Below are positions 1 through 5,458 of a DNA stretch of 5,717 nt, piece after piece. The stretch comes from an uncultured Lachnospiraceae bacterium. Lineage in GTDB: Bacteria; Bacillota_A; Clostridia; Lachnospirales; Lachnospiraceae. The DNA lies in contig CAMOOZ010000313.1 in assembly GCA_946621895.1 (NCBI GenBank), positions 1 to 5,717 on the forward strand. The letters are read 5' to 3'. The notes beneath the pieces are model-generated. The model was not told the DNA's origin and did not search any database. It worked only from the letters and a program-made list of their open reading frames with translations. Made by a program: the position numbers and the translations under genes. Within the stretch, counting starts at the first letter, position 1. Every line of letters begins with the position of its first letter.

Positions 1-752
1 AAAAGCTCCGAGAAAACGATCTGCTTCGGTTCCGCGCCAAGCGCGGTAAAGAGCGCCTCCAGCTGGAAATCAAAGCCTGTCCGGATCCTTAAGCCCTCCA
101 GATCCTCCGGGTGTTCAATGGGCTTTTGGGAATTGGTCAGATGGCGAAAACCGCCGTCCCAGGCGTCGATCGCGCTGATCCCCTTTTCCTCCAGCCGGCC
201 GTCCCCGGCCCATTCCTTAAACGGACCGTCCACAAAGGCGTAAGCCTCCGCGCTGTCCGCAAAGGCAAAGGGCATTCCGGGCACCGCATAGCGGGGATCA
301 TATTCCGCCAGCTCCCCTGCGGGAACGAGGCAGGCCTCGATGGTACCGTCCTTTGTCATGGAAAGGATCTGGGCGCCGCCGCCCAGCTCATAGCCCATAT
401 AGGTGTCGGCGCTGAGGGACCCGCCGGACAAGTCGGAAAGCCTTTCCGCGAAAAACTCCGCCGCCTCCGCTCCCGGCTCATCCGGAAAGCTGATCCCCGC
501 CAGCACGAGCTTACACACGGGATCCTTCGAGACATCCTCGTCCTCCGCGGGCGCTTCCGCCTTCACATCCGCGTCCTGTTCCTGCCCTTCACCGGCCTTC
601 GCTGCCAGCAGGGCCCGCTCCCTGTCCCTTTCTTCGGCCGCCTTCTCTTCCCTTTCCCGCAGGCTCCTGTGATCCTGCAGCACCAGAAAACCGCTGATCA
701 GCAGGCATGCGCACATGCCCAGCAGCAGAAATATTTCAAGCACCTTCTTCAA
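1..752 (-). CDS. dctP: TRAP transporter substrate-binding protein, DctP family (3' end cut by window edge)
   Basis: Extracytoplasmic receptor that captures a small, usually carboxylate-bearing solute and hands it to a TRAP membrane permease (family knowledge; the permease genes lie outside the window). 250 residues are visible and the frame is open at the left edge. Residues 5-25 form a hydrophobic N-terminal segment with Cys14 and Cys16 but no good lipobox, so it is probably an uncleaved anchor. Residues about 27-77 are a charged Glu/Arg/Ala then acidic linker, and the DctP domain starts near 80. Family landmarks are LGGGAQIL near 123-130, PGMPFAF at 158-164, GFRHLTNS at 201-208, the DLEGLRIR segment at 217-224, and ALGA followed by FSEL at 237-250. 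Arg203 and Arg224 align by eye with the ligand-carboxylate arginines of SiaP-like receptors. The start is TTG at 752: it has AAGGAG five bases upstream and an in-frame TAA at 762-764, which excludes longer starts. The symbol is family-level; the substrate is unknown. Confidence 0.87.
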   Translation of the reverse strand, partial: MKKVLEIFLLLGMCACLLISGFLVLQDHRSLREREEKAAEERDRERALLAAKAGEGQEQDADVKAEAPAEDEDVSKDPVCKLVLAGISFPDEPGAEAAEFFAERLSDLSGGSLSADTYMGYELGGGAQILSMTKDGTIEACLVPAGELAEYDPRYAVPGMPFAFADSAEAYAFVDGPFKEWAGDGRLEEKGISAIDAWDGGFRHLTNSQKPIEHPEDLEGLRIRTGFDFQLEALFTALGAEPKQIVFSEL

Positions 753-757
753 GATAT

Positions 758-763
758 CTCCTT
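758..763 (-). promoter_or_regulatory. Ribosome binding site that fixes the TTG start of the TRAP receptor gene
   Basis: The minus strand reads AAGGAG, then five bases (ATATC), then TTG. An in-frame TAA overlaps this stretch at 762-764, so no earlier start is possible. The next ATG (codon 13) has no comparable site and would cut into the hydrophobic anchor. This makes the TTG the best start. Confidence 0.8.
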
Positions 764-782
764 ATCCTTCCCGGTTTTTCAC

Positions 783-811
783 ATGATATGATGCCGGTGT
801 CGTAAGTCCAA
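783..811 (-). promoter_or_regulatory. Candidate sigma-A type promoter for the TRAP receptor gene
   Basis: On the minus strand TTGGAC (811-806) is followed by a 17-base spacer and TATCAT (788-783). The -10 matches the consensus at five of six positions, but the -35 matches only at TTG. Predicted transcription would start near 776 and leave a leader of about 24 bases holding the AAGGAG site. The spacing is ideal but the weak -35 makes this a moderate call. Read-through from the ABC operon is the alternative, as no terminator is visible in the 753-895 gap. Confidence 0.4.
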
Positions 812-832
812 TTTTGCTCCCGACGCCGTCAT

Positions 833-844
833 GATTGTACAATC
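833..844. promoter_or_regulatory. Perfect 12-bp palindrome, possible operator
   Basis: GATTGTACAATC is identical to its own reverse complement. It lies in the 143-base gap between the ABC permease stop and the TRAP receptor start, about 22 bases upstream of the candidate -35. The size and place suit a dimeric regulator, including an activator, but no second copy was seen and no regulator family can be named. The rest of the gap shows no hairpin followed by a T run. Confidence 0.3.
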
Positions 845-895
845 CAATCTGCCAGCTCCTTGCCCGGGGATTTGGCTTTTGACATCATGATATCC

Positions 896-2251
896 CTACT
901 CATTATGGATCGCCGCCAGCGGCGAAAGCTTCATCGCCCTTCTGGAGGGAAAGGAGCCCGATATCATCCCGCCCACCACGGCAAAGACCAGCGAGAGGCC
1001 GGCGAGCCAGAAGGGGATGTAGGAGATCTCTCCGCCGGCGCCGCCCATCAGGTCCGATCCGCTCATGGTCACATTCAGCACGGCGGAAAGCCCGAAGCTT
1101 AAGGCAAGCCCGATCACGCCGCCGATCAGCCCGATAAACCCGGCCTCCATCAGAAACATCGTCTGGATATTCCGGATGTCACAGCCCAGGACCTTCATCA
1201 CGCCGATCTCCTTTGTCCGCTCATAGATCGACATCATCATGGTATTCGCGATACCGATCGCGGCCACAAGAAGGGACACCGCGCCGATCCCGCCCAGCAC
1301 GGCCTCGATCATGTTCATCTGCTGCTGCTGGGACTGGATCCACTCGGAGTCATTATAAGTGTTATAACCGAGATTCCTGATCTGCGCATCCACTGCACTG
1401 ACATTCTCCATATCATCGCAGATCACGATCAGCTGGTTGTAATAGATTTCCTTATAAGCCCTGCCGTTTTTTCTCGTTGGCTGGCCCGGGATCACGGAAT
1501 TCTTGAATTCCTTTTTTAAGACCGGGATCAGCTTCTCGATATCGCAGTACACAGAGAAACTGTAGGGATGCCAGTCTTCCATCCCGCCGGCCGCCATGCC
1601 GCAGGTGGAAAAGAGATGCTTTTTCGGCGCCCGGACCGGTGTCCCGTTCTCATCGCTTCCGCCGTTCTGAAAAGAGTAGTATTTCTCCGTGTCCAGAATA
1701 TACATAATGGAATCACGCATCGGGTCCACATCCGGCAGCACGCCTGTTTCCCAATAGCTTTTTCCGTTTTTCGTATTGAAATTCTGGATGACCATATTTC
1801 CGTAGAAAAGCTGCAGCTCCCTGTCTGACTCCTCGGGAAGCCTCCCCTGGCCCACATCGATCTTTAACTCATTCAGATAGCGCAGCGAGGTGCCCACCAG
1901 CTGCAGATAGCCGGAATATGCCCCGAATTTCCCGATGGTGTCGATCTGGAGCTGGGGCGCCACATATTCCACATGCTCCATCTGCAGAATATCCTTGATC
2001 AGATCCTCTGTCAGGTATTTCCGGTCCTTTTCGTTTGCCGCGCTGGTGTCCCCGGGATTTACGGTGATCTCCGTGAGGGAAACATAGTTCTGCATCTCCT
2101 CCATCACCGAGCGGTTAAGCCCGAGCCCCAGGCTCACCATGACCACGATGGAGGCCACGCCGATCACGACGCCCAGGATCGTGAGGATCGTCCGGACCTT
2201 GCGCTTGAAGAGATTCGAGAGGCTTAGGGCCAGCATGTCCGTCAGGCGCAT
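896..2251 (-). CDS. ABC transporter permease, FtsX/MacB fold
   Basis: Membrane subunit of a MacB-class (type VII) ABC machine, 451 residues. It has the FtsX-fold layout: a first helix at about 20-44, a large extracytoplasmic domain at about 46-312, then three helices at about 315-340, 365-393 and 412-433. Family signatures are the coupling segment IYERTKEIGVMKVLGC (342-357), directly after the second helix, and the terminal SRRAMKLSPLAAIHNE (436-451). The extracytoplasmic domain has a lengthy segment around 150-230 and three cysteines (217, 236, 278) that might pair. The ATG is preceded by GGGAGGAG with good spacing. It overlaps by one base a TAA in the frame of the upstream gene, an arrangement typical of translational coupling. 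Paired with the ATPase at 4372-5097, it probably uses ATP to move lipid-linked, peptide or drug-like molecules or to transmit a signal. The substrate is not readable. Confidence 0.93.
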   Translation of the reverse strand: MRLTDMLALSLSNLFKRKVRTILTILGVVIGVASIVVMVSLGLGLNRSVMEEMQNYVSLTEITVNPGDTSAANEKDRKYLTEDLIKDILQMEHVEYVAPQLQIDTIGKFGAYSGYLQLVGTSLRYLNELKIDVGQGRLPEESDRELQLFYGNMVIQNFNTKNGKSYWETGVLPDVDPMRDSIMYILDTEKYYSFQNGGSDENGTPVRAPKKHLFSTCGMAAGGMEDWHPYSFSVYCDIEKLIPVLKKEFKNSVIPGQPTRKNGRAYKEIYYNQLIVICDDMENVSAVDAQIRNLGYNTYNDSEWIQSQQQQMNMIEAVLGGIGAVSLLVAAIGIANTMMMSIYERTKEIGVMKVLGCDIRNIQTMFLMEAGFIGLIGGVIGLALSFGLSAVLNVTMSGSDLMGGAGGEISYIPFWLAGLSLVFAVVGGMISGSFPSRRAMKLSPLAAIHNE

Positions 2252-2358
2252 TATCTCCTCCCGTCGTCCTCCTGGTCATTGAAATCATTGCGGGACGCGC
2301 GCCCGCTCTCCCGATCCATATCATCAGCTTCCGGCGCGCGGTAATCTGTCCGATCCGG
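2251..2358 (-). pseudogene. In-frame continuation of the 669-residue protein beyond its TAG (35 codons, then TAA)
   Basis: Directly after the TAG at 2361-2359 the same frame reads PDRTDYRAPEAD, the remainder of a fifth copy of the 13-residue repeat. It goes on through a degenerate sixth copy (DMDRESGRASRND) to an acidic/basic end (EDDGRR) and a TAA at 2253-2251. That TAA shares one base with the permease ATG, the normal junction of coupled operon genes. This is strong evidence that the stretch is, or recently was, the C-terminus of the upstream protein, about 705 residues with the TAG position decoded. Whether it is now untranslated, read through at low level, or cut off only by a sequence error cannot be settled here. 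Confidence 0.6.
2255..2262 (-). promoter_or_regulatory. Ribosome binding site of the permease, inside the repeat-gene frame
   Basis: The minus strand reads GGGAGGAG, then ATA and the ATG at 2251. The site lies within the last codons of the frame that continues past the TAG at 2359-2361, whose TAA (2253-2251) overlaps the ATG as TAATG. If the TAG terminates translation, ribosomes from the upstream gene would leave about 108 bases before this site, which could weaken coupling. Confidence 0.8.
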
Positions 2359-2517
2359 CTACTCTGTTTTCGCCGCGCGGTAACCTGTCTGATTCATATG
2401 CTCTGTTTCCGGCACGCGGTAACCCGTCCGATCCGTGTACTCTGTTTCCGGCGCATGGTAACCTGTTTGCTCCGCGTACTCGGTTTCCGGCGCACGATAA
2501 CTATCCTGCGCCATGCC
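2284..2517 (-). repeat. 39-bp (13-residue) tandem repeat array in the 3' end of the CARDB-like gene
   Basis: Six successive 39-base units run on the minus strand from 2517 down. Units two to five (2478-2323) are well conserved; the first is partial and the last degenerate. The residue pattern is roughly Y-x-[DEN]-[QR]-T-G-Y-R-A-P-E-T-E. The first codon of units two to five is TAC, TAC, CAT and TAG. The array encodes the cytoplasmic tail after the membrane helix. Such coding minisatellites can change copy number by slippage, and a 39-base unit keeps the frame. Confidence 0.85.
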
Positions 2518-4368
2518 CTCATCCTCAGACATCCCGGGTCTCGCCGCGGATTTCGGATTCATGGAAGACTCCGTCTTCTCCATCACGCTCAGGGCCTTCT
2601 CCGCTTCCTCATAGGCATCGATCTCGGCCTCCAGCTCCTTCGCCTCCTTCAGCTTACGCCGATGCTCCTTATGCTTCCGGAACAGGACGATCACGACGAC
2701 CAGCAGAACGATCCCGCCCACAACGCTGAGGGCGATGATCAGGCCCATATTCGGGTCCTCTTCGGCCGGCATCTCCTCCTCCATGAAATCCCCCCGGCTG
2801 TACACGCCGGATTCCATATCCCAGCCGCTTTCGTCAAAGGCCTCGCTGACCGTCAGGATAAGCTTTTTCTCCACGGTCTGGATCTCGCCCTTCTCGTTTT
2901 CAAAGCTGACCTCGGCGGTGATCGTGCCGTCGTCCTGCGTGGCGGCCACGCCCGTCAGCATCGCATCCACATTGCCCGTGGCGCCGGGGGAAAGGTTGCC
3001 GAGAAAGGTGTCCCCTCCGGTGACAGAGGGCGCCTTAAACCTGACCCAGGTGTTGTAAAGCGTGGTCTTCCCGGTGTTGTAAACCCCGAAGGTGATGTTT
3101 GTCTGATCGCCCACCGTGATATCCGGCGGCACGATCTCGGGCTCCCCGGTCTCACAGCGGGAATCCTGCCAGATCGGAATGGACACGGAGGCCTTGTCCT
3201 GCAGGTTCATCTGATCCCTGCAGTCATAGGTCATGTTCACATCCAGCACATAGGGCTTCTGCGCAAGATCCGCCTTCGCGTTCAGCTCGATATTCAGGTC
3301 GCAGGTCTGCTTCGGCCCGATGGAATCCACATAGATCGAGCTGGAGCCGGAGGTGGGCAGAAAGGCGGCGTAGGTGTCCGTCTTATCGTTTCCCTCCACA
3401 ACCGCTTCCATATTGAACAGGACATTGGTCACGGTCTGATCCTTGGAGGTGTTCTGAATATGGATCGTCACATTGAAATCCGTCCCCGCGCGGACATCCT
3501 GGGGCGTCGTCTCAAAGCCTGTCACGATGATCCTGGGCTGGGATTTCGGTTCATCCTCCTCGTCCAGATTGCCGTTTTCGGACTTGCCCGTGATCCGGAT
3601 GTAGGTCGTGAGCTCACCTGTTTCCTCCGTCCCGTTGCGCGTATAGACAAAGGAGAATTTCAGGGGATAAAAGCCCGTCTTCACATCGTCCCTGACCGTG
3701 AAGATGAAACCGATATCCTGCCTCGTGGCGGTCATGTCCATCGCGTTCTGCCCGGTGTTGTTCACATAGGCCGGAAACGCGCGGACCGTCTGCACCTGCC
3801 CGGCGGAATCCGGGACAAAGGGCCACTCCGAGACCTTATTGCTGATCTCCGCCCGGACCACCACATCGTAGATCGGAGAGTCCGCGTAGTTGACAAGGGG
3901 GAGGGCGATCATCACTGTTTCCCCGTATTTCGCGCTGGGGGTGGAATAGGTGTTGTAAAGCGCGAGGAAGGAGGCGGTCTTCGTCTGCCCGCCGGTCAGG
4001 TAGGAATCCGCAATGGTCTTCGTGTTGTCCACCACATGATCCACCTGATCATTGCCGCCGGCATCCTTGATCTGCTGCTCCGCCGCGGACAAAAGCTCCT
4101 GCAGGCGCTTCGTGAGCTGCGTGTCGGTATGGTTGGCCTCGATCAGGCCCTTGATATAGATCTGCAGATTATCCCGCGCGGTGTCCTTGTAATCGTTTGC
4201 GCGTGCGGTAATGCCGAATACGGGAAACAGACACAGTGCAAGGATCAGGCAAAGGCAGGGAAGCGAAAAAGCGCGGTTTCCCCACTGCCTGTCAGCTGCT
4301 GCGGTTTTCTTCCTCCTGCTCAAAAAGAGGGGAAGGGTGGCCCTAACCCGGTTAAACTTGTTTCCCAT
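2359..4368 (-). CDS. Secreted single-pass membrane protein with CARDB/COG1361-like domains, ABC transporter partner
   Basis: 669 residues. A basic N-terminus leads to a hydrophobic signal core at about 34-54 with likely cleavage after ARA (57). Residues 58-115 look helical. From about 130 to 510 the protein is beta-rich with Ig-like segments: an aligned-by-eye CARDB-type pattern (VGDQTNITFGVYNTG near 419-433, FNVTIHIQNTS near 298-308) recalls the COG1361 S-layer-like group. A membrane helix spans 541-563, followed by RKHKEHRRK, so the tail is cytoplasmic. The tail has a charged coiled-coil-like stretch (564-600) and then the 13-residue repeats (618-669). The gene starts three bases after the ATPase stop; its AAGGAG lies 12 bases before the ATG, a long spacing that suggests coupling. 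Lying between ATPase and permease, it is probably the machine's accessory subunit, possibly filling the place of a MacA-like adaptor (inference). The TAG end interrupts the repeat and is suspect. Confidence 0.85.
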   Translation of the reverse strand: MGNKFNRVRATLPLFLSRRKKTAAADRQWGNRAFSLPCLCLILALCLFPVFGITARANDYKDTARDNLQIYIKGLIEANHTDTQLTKRLQELLSAAEQQIKDAGGNDQVDHVVDNTKTIADSYLTGGQTKTASFLALYNTYSTPSAKYGETVMIALPLVNYADSPIYDVVVRAEISNKVSEWPFVPDSAGQVQTVRAFPAYVNNTGQNAMDMTATRQDIGFIFTVRDDVKTGFYPLKFSFVYTRNGTEETGELTTYIRITGKSENGNLDEEDEPKSQPRIIVTGFETTPQDVRAGTDFNVTIHIQNTSKDQTVTNVLFNMEAVVEGNDKTDTYAAFLPTSGSSSIYVDSIGPKQTCDLNIELNAKADLAQKPYVLDVNMTYDCRDQMNLQDKASVSIPIWQDSRCETGEPEIVPPDITVGDQTNITFGVYNTGKTTLYNTWVRFKAPSVTGGDTFLGNLSPGATGNVDAMLTGVAATQDDGTITAEVSFENEKGEIQTVEKKLILTVSEAFDESGWDMESGVYSRGDFMEEEMPAEEDPNMGLIIALSVVGGIVLLVVVIVLFRKHKEHRRKLKEAKELEAEIDAYEEAEKALSVMEKTESSMNPKSAARPGMSEDEGMAQDSYRAPETEYAEQTGYHAPETEYTDRTGYRVPETEHMNQTGYRAAKTE

Positions 4369-4371
4369 GGA

Positions 4372-5097
4372 TCAGCTCTGCTCCTTATCTTCTATGATCA
4401 GACCATCCTGGATCCGGATGATCTTATCCGCATACGCGGCAAGATGGTCGTCATGGGTGACCATCACGAGGGTCCTGCCCTGCTTTGTTACCACATCCCG
4501 CATCAGACCCATCATCTCCTCGCTCGTCCGCGAATCCAGGTTTCCCGTGGGCTCGTCTGCAAAAATGATCTCCGGTGAGACCACCAGGGCCCTTGCCATG
4601 CCCACCCGCTGCTGCTGTCCGCCGGACATCTGTGTGGGACGGTGCTTTGCATAGCGGGAAAGTCCCACCAGCTTAAGCATCTTTTCCGCCTCCTGCAGCC
4701 GCTTTTTTCTGCCCACGCCCTGAAAGGACAGAGGCAGCGCGATATTCTCCAGCGCGGTCATCGAGGGCAAAAGATTATAGGACTGAAAAATAAAGCCCAC
4801 ATGCTCCCTCCGGAAGCGCACGAGCTGATTTTCCTTCTTATGCTCCATATGCTCACCGATCAGGATGATCTCGCCCTTTGTCGGAGGTTCCAGTCCCGCA
4901 AGCATATTTAAAAGGGTGGATTTTCCAGATCCGGATGTTCCCACGATGGAGCAGAACTGCCCCCGTCTGATCTGAAAACTCACCCCGTTTAATGCTCTTA
5001 CCCGTTCCTCGCCCAGCCTGTAGATCTTATAGAGATCCTTTACCTCGATCACCACCGGCCGGGCTGCGGAAGGCAGATGTTGTGTTTCACACGCCAT
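4372..5097 (-). CDS. ABC transporter ATP-binding protein, MacB/LolD class
   Basis: Cytoplasmic ATPase of 241 residues, a normal length for the class, that powers the FtsX-fold permease encoded at 896-2251. All catalytic motifs are present and intact: Walker A GTSGSGKST (53-61), Q-loop FQSYNLLP (104-111, Gln105), signature MSGGQQQRV (157-165, Met in place of the usual Leu), Walker B IIFADE (177-182, Glu182 catalytic), D-loop NLDS (186-189) and switch histidine His215 in VTHDD. The phrases FQSYNLLPSMTALENIALPL and ADEPTGNLDS are typical of the LolD/MacB group. The ATG at 5097 lacks a ribosome site; a strong promoter lies so close that the mRNA is predicted to begin at or one base before the ATG. 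Starting further in, at the GTG pair of codons 16-17, is possible but also has no ribosome site. The stop TGA is three bases before the next gene. Confidence 0.95.
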   Translation of the reverse strand: MACETQHLPSAARPVVIEVKDLYKIYRLGEERVRALNGVSFQIRRGQFCSIVGTSGSGKSTLLNMLAGLEPPTKGEIILIGEHMEHKKENQLVRFRREHVGFIFQSYNLLPSMTALENIALPLSFQGVGRKKRLQEAEKMLKLVGLSRYAKHRPTQMSGGQQQRVGMARALVVSPEIIFADEPTGNLDSRTSEEMMGLMRDVVTKQGRTLVMVTHDDHLAAYADKIIRIQDGLIIEDKEQS

Positions 5098-5104
5098 AGG
5101 CTAC

Positions 5105-5133
5105 ATTATATAGAATCGGAGGGGGAATATCAA
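5105..5133 (-). promoter_or_regulatory. Strong sigma-A type promoter of the ABC operon, predicted to give a leaderless mRNA
   Basis: On the minus strand TTGATA (5133-5128, five of six consensus bases) is separated by exactly 17 bases from a perfect TATAAT (5110-5105). Counting seven bases on from the -10 places the start of transcription at about 5098, one base before the ATG at 5097. It is the best promoter in the window and is correctly placed to drive the ATPase, the CARDB-like protein and the permease together. Confidence 0.75.
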
Positions 5134-5186
5134 TCCTTGGGCGGTTTGGCGTTTTGGCTGTAAACAGTGAAAATCAAAATTTCTTC

Positions 5187-5215
5187 TTGTCCCCGGCATC
5201 AGATCGTGATACAAT
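5187..5215 (+). promoter_or_regulatory. Candidate rightward promoter for the Rpn-type gene
   Basis: TTGTCC (5187-5192, four of six consensus bases), a 17-base spacer and TACAAT (5210-5215, five of six). Transcription would start near 5222 and leave a leader of roughly 235 bases before the ATG at 5459. The long leader makes a closer, weaker promoter possible, though none better was seen. Confidence 0.4.
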
Positions 5216-5314
5216 TTCCCCTAACTTAAGCAGTCATTTCTGAAGCGGCAGCTGCTCTTATTCATTTTCCTGCACAGCCTCCGCATCCTCTGCATTCTGC
5301 AGAAACACATGAAA

Positions 5315-5347
5315 TCCCTGCTTGTTATCAGATCAGTCCGGCAGGGA
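5315..5347 (+). repeat. Inverted repeat with 7-bp arms (TCCCTGC / GCAGGGA) and 19-base loop
   Basis: Perfect complementary arms at 5315-5321 and 5341-5347. It lies in the presumed leader of the Rpn-type gene, about 110 bases before the start codon. No T run follows on either strand, so it is not a standard terminator. It may be an RNA hairpin or a chance match. Confidence 0.3.
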
Positions 5348-5394
5348 GAAGAATCCGCCATTAAGCTTCTTTCTGTCAGATATGTACTCAAATC

Positions 5395-5408
5395 CCGGAT
5401 TTATCCGG
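5395..5408. repeat. Short palindromic site CCGGAT-TT-ATCCGG
   Basis: Perfect 6-bp arms around a 2-base centre, about 50 bases before the ATG of the Rpn-type gene; the symmetry continues outward with mismatches. It could be an operator or a small hairpin in the leader. Only one copy is visible, so the call is weak. Confidence 0.25.
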
Positions 5409-5445
5409 AATCCAGTGCTCCGGGGCTATAACTACATTCACACAG

Positions 5446-5452
5446 AAAGGAG
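5446..5452 (+). promoter_or_regulatory. Ribosome binding site of the Rpn-type gene
   Basis: AAAGGAG lies six bases before the ATG at 5459. An in-frame ATG at 5453 touches the site and is too close, and another at 5465 is farther than usual, so 5459 is the best start. Confidence 0.8.
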
Positions 5453-5458
5453 ATGCCT

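Larger units (their letters stand above)
5098..5458. other. Divergent intergenic region between the ABC operon and the Rpn-type gene
   Basis: 361 bases without a supported gene, visibly more AT-rich than the ABC genes. It holds the leftward ABC promoter at 5105-5133, a weaker rightward promoter at 5187-5215, a 7-bp inverted repeat at 5315-5347 and a 6-bp one at 5395-5408. A 40-codon ATG frame (5309-5431, plus strand) has no ribosome site and no recognisable product. No RNA gene, riboswitch or terminator with a T run was seen. The rightward leader would be about 235 bases if the candidate promoter is used. Confidence 0.6.

Noticed and set aside
111..791. 226-codon plus-strand open frame at the left end
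   Set aside because: It is antisense to the TRAP receptor, whose family motifs are unmistakable. The plus-strand product has no coherent domain.
842..877. Possible terminator hairpin after the permease stop (CCAAATC pairing with GATTGG)
   Set aside because: The pairing needs a bulge, the loop is large and no T run follows on the minus strand.
2284..2517. CRISPR array
   Set aside because: The 39-base units are directly contiguous, without unique spacers, and remain in one coding frame, so they are a coding tandem repeat.
2398..4578. Very long open frame (726 codons) on the plus strand opposite the CARDB-like gene
   Set aside because: It lies antisense to a gene with a clear signal peptide, membrane helix and operon context. 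Its product is rich in Arg, His, Leu and Gly with no recognisable domain, as expected from the mirror frame of a GC-rich gene.
5295..5304. 10-bp palindrome TTCTGCAGAA
   Set aside because: It is short, single-copy, and sits in a run of loosely similar CTGCA/CCGCA words, so chance is a sufficient explanation.
5309..5431. 40-codon plus-strand ATG frame in the divergent intergenic region
   Set aside because: There is no ribosome site before the ATG and no similarity to a known peptide. The frame is open upstream of the ATG from about 5222, but nothing recognisable is encoded.
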